From Torulaspora globosa (lineage: Eukaryota; Ascomycota; Saccharomycetes; Saccharomycetales; Saccharomycetaceae): a stretch of 64,000 nucleotides of DNA. A program made the position numbers and the translations under genes. Below, in pieces: positions 28,801 through 39,071 of the stretch. Location of the stretch: NCBI RefSeq assembly GCF_014133895.1, contig NC_050727.1, forward strand, positions 1,364,001 to 1,428,000, written 5' to 3'. The first letter of the stretch is position 1. The number at the start of each line of letters is the position of its first letter. The notes below the pieces were generated by a model. The model had not been told where the DNA came from. It did no database searches and was given only the letters and a program-made list of their open reading frames with translations.

Positions 28801-29526
28801 ATGCTCAAGAGGTTAGGACTCCTGAAGCTTGGGAGAGGATCAAGTCTGAGGAGCAATGGTATCAGAAATAGTCATAGTTTTGGAGGATCACAGAGATCTC
28901 AATCTTCGTTCAGTTTTCTAAACAACCCATCGCTGCTGCAAAAGGACCAAATGAAGCAATCAAGAAGGAAGAACCGCAAGACTGTCTCTAAAGTTGATGA
29001 CGAGCCTGAAAGACCGCTGCAGCAGAAAGCAGCGACTGAATTAAAAACCGACCAAAAACAGAAAAAACACGATTATTCATGGCTACCACGAGTACCACCT
29101 ACGACAAACTTAAAACCGCGCGATATGAGCATGAAAGTGTTGTATTCAGGATATAGGCCGCTCTTCATAGACCCTGAAGAAGTCAAGGCGAGCGTGGAGA
29201 GCTCCAAAAGCGGCGGTACGCTTTATGAGTTTGCCATGAGATTGGAAGAGCTAGGAGGTCAGTCTCCCTGGGTTACATCTGCGACTGGTTTGGAGTATTA
29301 TAGAGAATGGGAAAATGTCCCTGGAGATTTGCAAAAGAAGCTGAAACCTTTTGTCGCACCTGAGAATGAAAAGTCTGGGGAAGCCAGTGATGGACAAGCA
29401 TTGAAGAAACTAAAAGAGCAGATCTACTTAAAAGAAAGGGACAAAAGACTTAACAGGAGGAAGGGTAGGAAGAGACCAATCGTATCACTATTACAGCTGC
29501 GTAGAAAACTGAAACAGGACGACTAA
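28801..29526 (+). CDS. PET20: Pet20, mitochondrial protein for respiratory growth
   Basis: Pet20 is a mitochondrial protein needed for respiratory growth and mitochondrial DNA stability; its biochemical role is not settled. From ATG 28801 the protein is 241 aa (253 in S. cerevisiae). The N-terminus MLKRLGLLKLGRGSSLRSNG is basic with alternating hydrophobics, typical of mitochondrial targeting. The Pet20/Sue1 family core DYSWLPRVPPTTNLKPRDM...LYSGYRPLFI is at about residues 92-128. The C-terminus is Lys/Arg-rich. A TTG-initiated frame 3 codons upstream is trimmed. Confidence 0.88.
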   Translation: MLKRLGLLKLGRGSSLRSNGIRNSHSFGGSQRSQSSFSFLNNPSLLQKDQMKQSRRKNRKTVSKVDDEPERPLQQKAATELKTDQKQKKHDYSWLPRVPPTTNLKPRDMSMKVLYSGYRPLFIDPEEVKASVESSKSGGTLYEFAMRLEELGGQSPWVTSATGLEYYREWENVPGDLQKKLKPFVAPENEKSGEASDGQALKKLKEQIYLKERDKRLNRRKGRKRPIVSLLQLRRKLKQDD

Positions 29527-29864
29527 CCAGATCAGGGAAAGTGAAAAATATTGCTAGTACCTTTGCCTTATAAAGTCTTGCATAACCACGGTACAAGCAG
29601 TCGCCCAGATACCTACTTTTCGTTGAACTTGAAAATCAGAGTGTTCACAATGTCTCAGCATACATAATTAAGAAGGATGATTAAGTAATGACTAGGAAAT
29701 AAAACGACGTTGCATTTTGAACATACCGTGCGCTGTCAACAGAGGCCAAGTGTAGGTCTTAGTGCAGCAGGATTCATCATTTCAGATGATCTCAACACCA
29801 TTGCTTCCGAATAATCTCTTCTCTATAATAATCAATTAACTAAATACGTAAGACTGATGGCAGT
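29527..29864. other. PET20-CDC60 convergent intergenic region
   Basis: A 338-bp gap between the PET20 stop and the CDC60 stop. It should hold both 3' ends. No gene or RNA feature is evident. Confidence 0.4.
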
Positions 29865-32800
29865 TTAAATGTTCGTTAGGACGATCCCTGGATTACCAGG
29901 AACGGAGTTTTCAACAATCTTGGGTTGGTTTGGAACTTCCACTTCCTGGCCAGTGAAAATGTCCGTACCAGTCTTCGCACCATGTGGAAACGCAATGGCA
30001 ACCAGTTCGGTAACCTTGATACCTTGGGCCGCTTTCTGCAAAATGACCTTAGTTCTCTTGACGGTTTCAATTTCATTGAATAGAAGTTCTCTTTGGAAGA
30101 CAACCTCAGCGGGTTCATTTGCTAAACGTTGTTTCAAAAGCGAAATGAAAGGCATAGCACGCTTCATTTCCTTCGGTTCAACCAATTCCCTAACCTTTTT
30201 GTTGTCATCCAGGGATTGCTGAGCGAAAAGTTGACTGACAATCTCAACGCAGCGGGATTGCCATTCTGGGAACGATTTTGAAATGAGCAAAGTCAATCTA
30301 ACAGGTTGGGAGGCATCAATCTCAGCAGGCTTACCACCTTTTTTCTTCTTCAAAGCACGACCTTCAGCCTCTCTGATACTTCTTTGCACAGACCTCACAT
30401 ATTCCAAAGCCTCGAGAATGGCTTTATTCACTGGCTTCGTGGCTCGAGGAAACTTGGCAGTCTGAGCAGAGCCCGCGTTGCCTAGCACCTCGCGGTATAT
30501 ATACTCAGCAAAGTGTGGAGCAATGGGGGCTAACAAAAGAGCCTGTTCACGAATATAACGCAGAACCAGATCTTTGTGCATCACACCACATGCTTCACGG
30601 TAGTAGTCTCTTGCAGCTTGGAAATCAAACAAGCCGAACTTCAAGGCATTCTTGTAGTTGGTCAGGTCGTACTGCTTGTACGTCTCTTCAACTAAAGCAT
30701 TCATTTCGTTTTCAAAAGCCAAATCGAAGAAGTCAGTGATTTCGCCAGATCTTAGCGAGTCCGCATCCTTGACAATCTCCTCAGCCCATTCCTTCAAGTT
30801 GAAGAGTCTTAGGATGGCAGCATTGGCGTTAGACTCGTCGAGGTTAGCATCCTCCATTGTATCACCGGCATCAGCCAAGGCAACACGTGACGCATCAGCA
30901 CCGTACTTCTCAACCATCTCTTCCAAAGTCATAAAGTTACCAGTAGATTTAGACATTTTCGCGTTGTTCAACATTAAGTGACCATTTGCTCTGATACCCT
31001 TTGGCCAGAACTTCTTGGGGAATAAAGCAACGTGAGAATATATGAAAAAGGTTAGATGGTTTGGAATCAAGTCCTTACCGGAAATGGAGACGTCTAATGG
31101 GTAGAAGTACTCGAATTCTCTCCTTAGTTTTTGCAATGATTCCAAAGGAATTTCTGAAGATGTAATATCATCCTTGTGTTGGAAAATGTAATCAAACACT
31201 TCGTCGGTCATCTGCTCAGCCGTGATACCTAGTGGACCAACCTCATTACCATAGAAATCTTTAAAGAGCAGATGAGCAATGGTATAGAAGACCTGATAGA
31301 TAGTGGAGTCAGAAAGTGACTCCACCAGATACTTAGGATCCCATGGCAATTTAGTACCCAGACCATAGGTACGACAAACGGCCCAGTTCTTCAGCCAATC
31401 TAGGACACCTTCAAACGCATTTTTGACCTCAGGAGCAAAAAGCTTCATACCCTCTAAGCACTCTAGAGCCTGTGCTTTCCAGGCTTCTTCACCATAATCG
31501 ACATACCATTGGTCTTCCAAGGAAACGATACATTCGTCCCCCGAACGTGAGATGACAACAGACTCAGGTTCATTATACACGAATGCCTCGCCTGAGGCAA
31601 TCAAATCACCTTTAACTTTGTTCTTAGCGACTTCAACCTTTTCACCCTTGTACTTACCGTAGATCATAGTACCGGAGTAGAAGTCTTCCTTGTAAGCGAG
31701 CTTCTTAGCCTCGGCAAGCGGATTGACGTCCTTTGGAGATTGGATTTTCTTCTCCTCACAGATAGCTTGAGCGATTAAATCTCCATACTTGGCAGTATGA
31801 ATAATAGGAACAGGGTCGTACTGTACCCATTCTGGTTGGATACCATAATACTCAGGCTTGTTTCTTAAGTCTTTGGTGGTCATAAAATCATCAGGGGAAT
31901 TTGAAGGAACACAAGTAACGACACCTGTACCCTTACTTGCGATAACGGTTTCCATTGGTAAAATTCTCAATTCTTTGTATGGAGTCAATGGAGCATGGAT
32001 CTTTGTACCAATCAAAGCCTTACCATTTATGGTCATGACAGGCTTATAGGAACCTCTCTTGGGAGTCAATTTTTGATATGACATGTTCTTAAAAGCACGC
32101 TCGGTGGTGATATAATAGGAATCTCCAGCATCAAAAATACCGTAGTCAATCTTTGGAGACACGAAACAACACGTTTGACCGTACATAGTCTCTGGTCTCA
32201 AAGTCGCTGCCACGAAGTAAATCTTTTTAGCTCTATCAATCTTTGAGTTAGATTCTACTAATTTTTTAGCCTCTGGAGCGAATTCTGTGGCTTCAATCTT
32301 GATGCCGACATATTCTTGTGGGGTGACACCTTCACCGGATTGTCTATCGTGGTCCATGCAAGCTTGGCCGTCCTTTTCGGAGAAGATAGTGTAACGCTCG
32401 CCAAATTTGATCTTTCCAGCCTCTCTCATCCTGTTCATTTGCCATCTAATGAACGCATCATAGTAGGGATTGGCATCAGTGGTGATGAAAGTACGTCTCC
32501 AGTCGATTCTGGCACCAAACGAGCTACAATCCCTTTGGCACAAAGGTGGGAAATATGTCAGCCAGTACTTGGCGTCTGCAAATTTGTAGACCTCCTCTCT
32601 TGGGATGCCTAATTGTAACATGATCTCAAATTGATACTTACCGCGACCTTTTTTTGCGGCAGCTTTGGATTTCTTGGCCTTAAACTTGGTCACGTCTTCG
32701 GATTCTTGTTCTACTCCCTTTTCTGGCTCCTCGTCCTCATCCACTGGTGCGTTAGAGTAATCGGTTCCGAACATTTCCGCCTCTCTCTTCAACTTATCAG

Positions 32801-33155
32801 CACATGCAAGAATAGGCATACCGGTACAGTGAAGGCCCAACGGAAACAAAGCTCTCTTACCATTCATTCTCTCGAATCCTATGGAAAACTCAACCTTCGA
32901 CAATGTGAAACAATGTCCCGCATGCAAAACACCGTTCATGTAAGGATAAGCCATAGAAGACATAAATTTTGGATATTTTTCATGCAATTCCTCTGTGGTC
33001 ATGCTAATTGGCTCATCATCGATTGATGGTGCATCCAGCTCGAAGAGATGCTCTTCAGCCCAAATCTTCTGGTATTTTTTTTCAATTGCAATTAACGCAT
33101 CACGACGACCGGTATTCTCCAGCACCAAGATCTTTTTCTCTGCCGAAGAGGACAT
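29865..33155 (-). CDS. CDC60: Cytosolic leucyl-tRNA synthetase
   Basis: This class I enzyme charges tRNA-Leu and also takes part in leucine sensing to TORC1 in yeast. The 1096-aa length is close to S. cerevisiae Cdc60 (1090). Seen: HIGH-type motif HAGH at residues 78-81 in MNGVLHAGHCFTLSK; an editing domain with RPETMYGQTC and GTGVVTCVPSNSPDD; a WYVDYGE/LKNWAVCRTYGLGT region; KMSKS in NNAKMSKSTGN; and a Lys-rich linker (KAKKSKAAAKKGRGKY). The start is ATG 33155. It converges with PET20. Confidence 0.97.
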   Translation of the reverse strand: MSSSAEKKILVLENTGRRDALIAIEKKYQKIWAEEHLFELDAPSIDDEPISMTTEELHEKYPKFMSSMAYPYMNGVLHAGHCFTLSKVEFSIGFERMNGKRALFPLGLHCTGMPILACADKLKREAEMFGTDYSNAPVDEDEEPEKGVEQESEDVTKFKAKKSKAAAKKGRGKYQFEIMLQLGIPREEVYKFADAKYWLTYFPPLCQRDCSSFGARIDWRRTFITTDANPYYDAFIRWQMNRMREAGKIKFGERYTIFSEKDGQACMDHDRQSGEGVTPQEYVGIKIEATEFAPEAKKLVESNSKIDRAKKIYFVAATLRPETMYGQTCCFVSPKIDYGIFDAGDSYYITTERAFKNMSYQKLTPKRGSYKPVMTINGKALIGTKIHAPLTPYKELRILPMETVIASKGTGVVTCVPSNSPDDFMTTKDLRNKPEYYGIQPEWVQYDPVPIIHTAKYGDLIAQAICEEKKIQSPKDVNPLAEAKKLAYKEDFYSGTMIYGKYKGEKVEVAKNKVKGDLIASGEAFVYNEPESVVISRSGDECIVSLEDQWYVDYGEEAWKAQALECLEGMKLFAPEVKNAFEGVLDWLKNWAVCRTYGLGTKLPWDPKYLVESLSDSTIYQVFYTIAHLLFKDFYGNEVGPLGITAEQMTDEVFDYIFQHKDDITSSEIPLESLQKLRREFEYFYPLDVSISGKDLIPNHLTFFIYSHVALFPKKFWPKGIRANGHLMLNNAKMSKSTGNFMTLEEMVEKYGADASRVALADAGDTMEDANLDESNANAAILRLFNLKEWAEEIVKDADSLRSGEITDFFDLAFENEMNALVEETYKQYDLTNYKNALKFGLFDFQAARDYYREACGVMHKDLVLRYIREQALLLAPIAPHFAEYIYREVLGNAGSAQTAKFPRATKPVNKAILEALEYVRSVQRSIREAEGRALKKKKGGKPAEIDASQPVRLTLLISKSFPEWQSRCVEIVSQLFAQQSLDDNKKVRELVEPKEMKRAMPFISLLKQRLANEPAEVVFQRELLFNEIETVKRTKVILQKAAQGIKVTELVAIAFPHGAKTGTDIFTGQEVEVPNQPKIVENSVPGNPGIVLTNI

Positions 33156-33269
33156 GCTTCAATGCAAATTTTAACGCTAATTAGGCTCGGATTCTACCAG
33201 GCTGAACTCTAATTTTGAATCTTTTAATGATTAATATTATCCGATGCCTGCAGCAGATATAGTCGAAAT

Positions 33270-33280
33270 TGAAAATTTTT
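33270..33280 (+). promoter_or_regulatory. RRPE element upstream of CDC60
   Basis: TGAAAATTTTT matches the RRPE consensus TGAAAAWTTTT at all 11 positions, about 115 bp upstream of the CDC60 ATG (33155, minus strand). RRPE serves translation and ribosome-biogenesis genes, so the link to a tRNA synthetase is plausible but inferred. Confidence 0.55.
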
Positions 33281-33378
33281 ATGTCATCACGAAGCGACAA
33301 AGCGCAAAACGAGCCGGGTAAGCAAGTAACTGCAAAATTCTAAGACTTTGAGTTGAACTGAGCTTTGTAGATGAATAA

Positions 33379-34335
33379 TCAGACGTTGTAGCCACGATCC
33401 CTGAGCTGGTGGACCGTCCATATCCATGTGGAAGCGGCGTCATCAAGGTTGTTGGCGATGTAGCTTGGTTTGGCTTCGCGGCCTCCAGTAACAAAATACT
33501 TGCCATTATCCTCTTCTCTTGAAAGTTCTGGAGATAAAGCACACTTCAAAGTAGCAAGACAGCCTTCTTCACTGGAGACCCCGAAGAAGAAGCCGACGAT
33601 CTGGAATAGCATCCAGAAAAATATGCCGACAATCGGCAGCCGAGTCCAGTAACTGAACAGGTTGGTGTTCATTACAAGACCTGGGTGAACGGACAGACAC
33701 AAGAGGTCTGGGTATTTGATGGCCATCATCTTGACAAACTGAATGGAAGCGGTTTTCGCCATTGCGTAGCGGAGCCACGTGAAGATACAATTGGGTCGGT
33801 AATTCCAGTCCTGACTGAGCGCCCAGTAGATGAACTCCAAGTTATGCCCTACCGACGACAGCATTATCAGTCTCCCGTGGCACGCCTGCAGCAGAGGGAG
33901 CAGTCGCATCGACAGCAAGAAATGTGCCACGTAATTTGCTTGCAGTTGAACTTCAAACCCATCCTTTGTCACCTGGTAGGGCGTAGCCATGACTGCGGCA
34001 TTGTTGATCAACACATCCAACTTCACTTCCCGCCTTTGTACGGTTTGGGCTGCCCTCTCCACGCTACGCAAATCTGCAAGATCAATATGCAAGTAATGCA
34101 GTGAGCCCATGTACACCTTGGGATCATTTTCCGCTCTTCTCTTAGCCTCTGCAATGATGCCTTTCATTGCTTTGTTCACCCTAGCGGAGTTCCTCCCGCA
34201 AACATAAACGCAAAAGCCATGTAGATACAGATGTAGAACCGTATACCACCCAATGCCGCTGTTCCCACCCGTTATCAACGCTACTTTCCTTTCCACAGCA
34301 GGGTTATAATATGGCAAGGTGTCAGGGTCAAACAT
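33379..34335 (-). CDS. ENV9: Env9-like lipid-droplet short-chain dehydrogenase
   Basis: Env9 is a lipid-droplet oxidoreductase linked to vacuolar morphology; its natural substrate is unclear. From ATG 34335 the protein is 318 aa (330 in S. cerevisiae). SDR features: nucleotide-binding TGGNSGIG at residues 22-29, NNAA at 111-114, and catalytic YxxxK (YAMAK) at 190-194. A hydrophobic stretch near 240-265 ([18 protein letters not shown]) may anchor it to droplets. The frame from 34383 begins with TTG and is trimmed. It is YOR246C-like and, as in the merged order, sits next to CDC60 and BEM4. Confidence 0.9.
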   Translation of the reverse strand: MFDPDTLPYYNPAVERKVALITGGNSGIGWYTVLHLYLHGFCVYVCGRNSARVNKAMKGIIAEAKRRAENDPKVYMGSLHYLHIDLADLRSVERAAQTVQRREVKLDVLINNAAVMATPYQVTKDGFEVQLQANYVAHFLLSMRLLPLLQACHGRLIMLSSVGHNLEFIYWALSQDWNYRPNCIFTWLRYAMAKTASIQFVKMMAIKYPDLLCLSVHPGLVMNTNLFSYWTRLPIVGIFFWMLFQIVGFFFGVSSEEGCLATLKCALSPELSREEDNGKYFVTGGREAKPSYIANNLDDAASTWIWTVHQLRDRGYNV

Positions 34336-34908
34336 ACCAAATGAAGGCAATGGCACCAGCTGCTGGGACGAGTGATGAAACAATGATTATTCTCGATTAG
34401 TATCACACCCTATACCTCTCAACCCATAAAATCAACTTCCTGGCGATTCTCGATGAGCAACTGTAAATGGTTGGTTGGCATATTAACTTACCATTGCCCG
34501 CCTTTTTTTCAACTTTATCTTACAGTTCTACTAGGTGTAAATGCCAAGACTACAAACATTTGATGGCCAGCCAGTTCCCGGAATCATCTCATGGCTCTGG
34601 AATCTCTTCTAATTGGAGGTAGTCCTGGATGGGCCTTTTCTCGATTAAAATGCGTAAGATTCGACTCCCTCTTCAGCTTGCTCGGGAACATCAATCTTAA
34701 ATGCGCTGCTAAGCATTAAAAGCGACAGTGAAGGTGCAATGGCACCTAAACACATCTCTATATAGTAATTCACGCCTTTTCGTCTTGCGCTTGACCAGTG
34801 GAATGACTCCCGTCCATGTTTCCTAAGGCGAAAGACAGTAGTCAAAAGAGATAATCAGACGTTGTCATTAAGCTAAAGGCAGATATTGGACTGGTGGAGC
34901 TGCTGTTG
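34336..34908. other. Divergent intergenic region ENV9/BEM4
   Basis: A 573-bp gap. On the minus strand 34645-34845 is open for 66 codons but starts with TTG; its first ATG (34755) leaves 36 codons with one hydrophobic segment. I do not recognise it and see no splice signals that would extend it. Confidence 0.4.
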
Positions 34909-36738
34909 ATGGATTACGAGAGTATATTGTTTGGTCTGCAACCGTTGCTGAATGCTTCCAGAATAGAGGAGCTGCCCGTACAAGATCTGTACTTAGAGAG
35001 CTATTTGACAGTATTGGATCAATTGGCAGTATCGCTGCGGTCCGATGCAAACAGGACAATTGTCGGCTCAAATGGACTGCTGAAAGAGTTGGTCCGGGTG
35101 CTGATCAATGTACTTGACGTGTGGTTCCATAAGCGCAGCGATGACGCTGCTTGGCTCAAATTGGCCTCGGAACTGATTAGATGTATCGCCAATAGTTTGA
35201 TTAATGATGAGAACAACCGGTTGATATTTTTGGGTGACGAAACCTTGAAGCACAGGAATGAGCTCATGGATTATTGGGTCGGCAGACTGCTCAAAATGGA
35301 CGACTGTGGCGATGATCAATTGATCTCGACTTTACAGACAAGAACTGTTGTTCTGACCAGAAATCTGTGTCTTGAGAACGATGCTTTCGCCAAGAGGTTT
35401 GCCCCGTATATCAGAGGGCCTTTGCTGAGTTTGCTGGCCAGGACCCAGCATAGCTACCTGCATGATTCTGATTTGGCGGTTTTGGGTTCAGAGCTGCTGA
35501 GTGACTTTATTGAAATATACTCCAATGGTCTCTCAGCTAGAGACTTGTTGGTTCTGGCACAATTCATCGAGAGAGTGTCAAAAACGATAGATAACCAGGG
35601 GAAGTGCAACGTGGAAAATGCCGATGACGAAGAAGACGATCCTAGCTCAGAGATTGCATATAATCTAGCCCAATGCGCTGAGGTGATAACTAAGAAGTAT
35701 GACGAGAAGAAGGATTTTTATGCAGAGACACAACTCACTTCCGAGATTCAGAACGATTTACTGAACGCACTGGATAATTTTACGCCCAAAGAGTTTCCAA
35801 ATAAGCTTATCGTCATGAGGAGGATAACCACTGCCATCGGCTATATATCTGCCAATCCATCAAACCCTAACAAGAAAGAGCGAGATATGTGCTATTACAT
35901 TTTATTGAACTCCACCAATGGTTACACTTTGGCCGCATCTTTGATAATTCTTTCCAACTCCATCCAACGCAGGTCGGACGTCGAGGAAATTACAGAGAGA
36001 ATCAATCTTGAGCGAATCATCAAAGTGGGAGCTCATCTGACGGATCCGGTGCAGTTTCAAGGATATCTCGATATTCTAAAAAAACTGCTCACTCTGGACA
36101 CCGCCATGGTCCTGCCACAGCAAAGTTTGCAAATGTTGAGCTCCTTCCTCAAGGTATGCCACGACCAGTCCACCTACTTCACAGATATATCCCCGCTTAT
36201 AGACAATCTGCTGAAGAAACTGCTGACGGTGATACCCGGTTCCTCCTTACAGAAACTATTGGCACACAATTCTTTGTTGATCCAGGTGATTTCAGATCGT
36301 GACAGCGTTCTCTCGTGCCTCGCCTTGGATAAGCTGCTCGTCGCAAGGAATCCAACTCCGGACCACATCACTGAGTCACTATGGAAGGCCGCATTCAAAT
36401 TCCAGGATACTTCGGGAAGTAACATGCAGGATGGCAACTCAACTGTATCAGTTTTCTACTTATTCCAGCTAGCCAAGACATGCGGAATCTGCTTAAAAGG
36501 TGCGAGCGACAGCGAGCGCCACACTCTGCTCACCAATCACACAGATGACCTGTTATCGTTACTCCAAGCTGCTGGTCCATTGCAAGAAGCTACCGACAGA
36601 GCCAGTGAGAGTGTGACCAATAATGTAAAATTTGCTGCTATTATGGTTTACAAGCTCTTGAACGAACAGGGGACTCTGACAGAGAAGCAAACCAGCCTAA
36701 AAGAACTGGCAGCATCATTCCTCAAGAGCAGTGATTGA
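34909..36738 (+). CDS. BEM4: Bem4, Rho GTPase-interacting polarity protein
   Basis: Bem4 binds Cdc42 and other Rho GTPases and promotes polarity and MAPK signalling at the bud site. It is predicted to be an armadillo-type, SmgGDS-like helical protein. From ATG 34909 the protein is 609 aa (633 in S. cerevisiae), beginning MDYESILFGLQPLLNAS. The whole sequence is Leu-rich and helical with no enzymatic motif. The frame to 34894 begins with GTG and is trimmed. Position matches YPL161C between CDC60 and YPL162C. Confidence 0.88.
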   Translation: MDYESILFGLQPLLNASRIEELPVQDLYLESYLTVLDQLAVSLRSDANRTIVGSNGLLKELVRVLINVLDVWFHKRSDDAAWLKLASELIRCIANSLINDENNRLIFLGDETLKHRNELMDYWVGRLLKMDDCGDDQLISTLQTRTVVLTRNLCLENDAFAKRFAPYIRGPLLSLLARTQHSYLHDSDLAVLGSELLSDFIEIYSNGLSARDLLVLAQFIERVSKTIDNQGKCNVENADDEEDDPSSEIAYNLAQCAEVITKKYDEKKDFYAETQLTSEIQNDLLNALDNFTPKEFPNKLIVMRRITTAIGYISANPSNPNKKERDMCYYILLNSTNGYTLAASLIILSNSIQRRSDVEEITERINLERIIKVGAHLTDPVQFQGYLDILKKLLTLDTAMVLPQQSLQMLSSFLKVCHDQSTYFTDISPLIDNLLKKLLTVIPGSSLQKLLAHNSLLIQVISDRDSVLSCLALDKLLVARNPTPDHITESLWKAAFKFQDTSGSNMQDGNSTVSVFYLFQLAKTCGICLKGASDSERHTLLTNHTDDLLSLLQAAGPLQEATDRASESVTNNVKFAAIMVYKLLNEQGTLTEKQTSLKELAASFLKSSD

Positions 36739-36900
36739 GACTAACCGAGGTCTCTTGCTAGTTAATGCTCGAGCTTTAGGCCTTTCAGCCGTCACGGTTG
36801 ACGAGGTGTCTTATGGTAACTTATTAAGGACGTACCACGACACAGGTAGCTTCGTTATACATATCAAAGTATAGGTCTATCTAGTGCTTCTCAAAAGCTG

Positions 36901-37737
36901 ATGCCTCTGTATAAATCCGATGATACTTGTCAGCTGCTGGGTCCGGTGTCGATTGCCATTCAGCTAATGATGGGAGTCGCAGCAGTTGCGGCGCTGCTAG
37001 TGAAGAGAAACCATGAACATCCCAGGAGGAAGATGATTGTATGGATGTATGACGTTGGTAAGCAGATAAGCGGAGCACTAGCGATCCACTTCATAAACTT
37101 GGGACTTAGCATCCTGCAGAGGCAAGGACCAGACCTGGTCCGGATACTGCAAGGCGATGATGAGGGCAGCGACAGCGAATGCGACTGGTACTTTGTGAAC
37201 CTGCTTCTCGATACCACATTGGGTATACCGATACTGTGGGGTTCGCTGATCCTTATAGAGGCAGTTCTTGGGTTTTTGCATGTTACCAACGTCGAGAGCG
37301 GCAACTACTTTCCCAAGTATGATGACGAAGCGCCAGCGGAGAAGAGACCGATGTTTAGTGCGTTCCTGAAACAACTCCTGGTGTTCATTGGCGCTCTCGC
37401 GCTCATGAAACTTTGCATTCTCCTCATCTTGAAATACTTCGAGAATGCGGCTTATTGGTTTGCAGACCTGATCCTTGGCTGGTCCGACAAGTGGCCGAAT
37501 TTTCAAGTGTTTCTTATCATGTTTGTGTGCCCCATACTGCTCAATTGCTTCCAGTACTTTTGCGTCGACAACATCATCAAGCTGCCCACATACTGTGTTA
37601 ACCTCGACAATGTTGATAATTTTGAAACAGACTCCCTTGGCGAAGAGACACTTCCAAAAAGCGCCGCAGCTCACAACTACACACAGTCGGCCCCAAAGCG
37701 ATGGGATGGAAATTCCGAATACGGAAGCATTCTCTGA
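36901..37737 (+). CDS. STIMATE-family vacuolar membrane protein (YPL162C-like)
   Basis: The 278-aa protein (273 in S. cerevisiae YPL162C) has about five hydrophobic segments (residues about 16-34, 56-72, 101-124, 153-178 and 200-220). It belongs to the STIMATE (TMEM110) family, which in animals works at ER-plasma-membrane contacts; YPL162C is a vacuolar-membrane protein of unknown role. Landmarks are CQLLGP, WMYDVGKQISGALAIHFINLG and CDWYFVNLLLDTTLGIPILWG. The start is ATG 36901. No targeting peptide is apparent. Confidence 0.85.
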   Translation: MPLYKSDDTCQLLGPVSIAIQLMMGVAAVAALLVKRNHEHPRRKMIVWMYDVGKQISGALAIHFINLGLSILQRQGPDLVRILQGDDEGSDSECDWYFVNLLLDTTLGIPILWGSLILIEAVLGFLHVTNVESGNYFPKYDDEAPAEKRPMFSAFLKQLLVFIGALALMKLCILLILKYFENAAYWFADLILGWSDKWPNFQVFLIMFVCPILLNCFQYFCVDNIIKLPTYCVNLDNVDNFETDSLGEETLPKSAAAHNYTQSAPKRWDGNSEYGSIL

Positions 37738-37943
37738 AATAATCCGGTTTTACAGGTGCTGGCAGGAACCGGGCTCGGAGCTGCGTCCGTAAGAATTCAA
37801 GAAACCTTAGAGTCGGCATAAGGAAAGGATTGACATGGCAAGAATGTGCGACATTCTTAGGCCAAACCTTATTCAAGTGGCTCTTTTTCGCTTAGTTTGG
37901 TTGTTTATGGATGCTCAAGTTCTTGCACGCGCGGTCAAATCGA

Positions 37944-37991
37944 CGCGAAAATGAAGGCGATGAACAATGCAAAAACATAGAAATTTCGCGT
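37944..37991. promoter_or_regulatory. Two inverted ACGCGAAA (SCB/MCB hybrid) sites upstream of SVS1/SRL1
   Basis: ACGCGAAA at 37944-37951 and its complement TTTCGCGT at 37984-37991 lie about 280-325 bp upstream of the ATG. These fit the SBF/MBF binding core CRCGAAA. SRL1 and SVS1 are G1/S cell-wall genes in S. cerevisiae. Binding is inferred. Confidence 0.65.
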
Positions 37992-38061
37992 TTGAAGGTT
38001 TAGATCCGTCCACATCACTGCTGATTCGTGGTAGTCGACGTTTGAAACTCTCTCAGCGGAA

Positions 38062-38069
38062 TATATAAG
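38062..38069 (+). promoter_or_regulatory. TATA box of SVS1/SRL1
   Basis: TATATAAG fits TATAWAWR and lies about 200 bp upstream of the ATG at 38270. It fits the strong, regulated expression expected of this secreted cell-wall gene. Confidence 0.5.
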
Positions 38070-38269
38070 TATGGGCTGATGAAGCGAATTCGATTGCCTC
38101 ATCCCTTGGAGTTTTACCTTGAAAGTTTTGAACCAGAATTCGTTCTTAGGATTTTCTCAATTTCGCAACCCTGCTGAGCCTTCTATCGCTAGGTCTCGTC
38201 CATTCCTTATAACCTTGTCATTTTACCGAAGAACAATTTCTGTCATTAGCTATCCATTCGTTTAGAATC

Positions 38270-38803
38270 ATGAAATTCAACGCCATTGCATCCGTGTTTG
38301 CCCTGTTCGCTTCCGTTGTGTTTGCCGCTTACTCCAACCACACCTTTGTCCCCACCACAGTCACTTTATCTCCAACCCACTCGGTGGAAACCGAGACTTC
38401 TACTTTGACCTATAAGGATGATACTACCACTTTCTACCTCACTTCTACCTACTACACTACTTACTGGTACACTCCAGCCACCACCTCCTCCGTCGAGGTC
38501 ATCGTGACTGACATCCCAACCACTTTCGAAAGAAGTGGCGAGTCGTACACCTCCACTTACACCTCAACAATTACTTCCACTCTAGAGATAACCGAAACTG
38601 CCACCTCTAGTGCTACTGCTGAGGATAACAACAGAGGAGAGTCTAACAACAAAGGAAAGCACAGAGGAGAGTCCTGTGTGCCAATTACCCAATATGTCAC
38701 TGTTGGCACCGTTACCGTCACCCCTGAGCCAGTAACTCAATATGTGACCGTCACTGCCGGTGCTTCTAACCACAAGTGGTCCAACAGCACTCAGAATGCC
38801 TAA
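38270..38803 (+). CDS. SVS1: Svs1/Srl1-type Ser/Thr-rich cell-wall mannoprotein
   Basis: The 177-aa secreted protein has a signal peptide (about residues 1-19, FALFASVVFA) and a Ser/Thr/Tyr-rich body with repeated TSTYYTTYWYTP and TSTYTSTITST segments, a charged middle (NRGESNNKGKHRGES), and a C-terminal QYVTV-rich part. There is no GPI-attachment signal. In S. cerevisiae SVS1 (YPL163C) and SRL1 (YOR247W) are the ohnologue pair at this position, so this is their single pre-duplication equivalent; I give SVS1 as a label only. The protein is shorter than both (260 and 210 aa). Exact role in the wall is unclear. Confidence 0.85.
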   Translation: MKFNAIASVFALFASVVFAAYSNHTFVPTTVTLSPTHSVETETSTLTYKDDTTTFYLTSTYYTTYWYTPATTSSVEVIVTDIPTTFERSGESYTSTYTSTITSTLEITETATSSATAEDNNRGESNNKGKHRGESCVPITQYVTVGTVTVTPEPVTQYVTVTAGASNHKWSNSTQNA

Positions 38804-39071
38804 GTGTTCTCCCCGCGCCCGTTCGTTTGACCTCATCTGTTGATTATGTAAACTGTAAAGGTTATATAGGTCAAAGGCCTTCGTGGCTTCGCATTGTAAC
38901 AATATTAGATAATACTGAAGCCGTCAACGGGTACTCTGTCTTTTGGGTCAAGTCCTTGTATGTTCTTCAATATATGGCCTTCGGCAGCGTCTATTTCAAG
39001 TCATACACTCCCACCACTTGTCAACAAGAAACTGCAAGAATCAGGTAAAGAGTGATGCTGATGCTCTATAG

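Larger units (their letters stand above)
37738..38269. other. SVS1/SRL1 promoter region
   Basis: A 532-bp upstream region of the cell-wall gene. It contains two inverted ACGCGAAA sites (37944-37991) and a TATATAAG TATA box at 38062-38069, consistent with a strongly regulated, TATA-containing G1/S promoter. Confidence 0.5.

Noticed and set aside
34645..34845. Small minus-strand open frame between ENV9 and BEM4
   Set aside because: No ATG until 34755, leaving 36 codons; no branch point or splice donor found to extend it.
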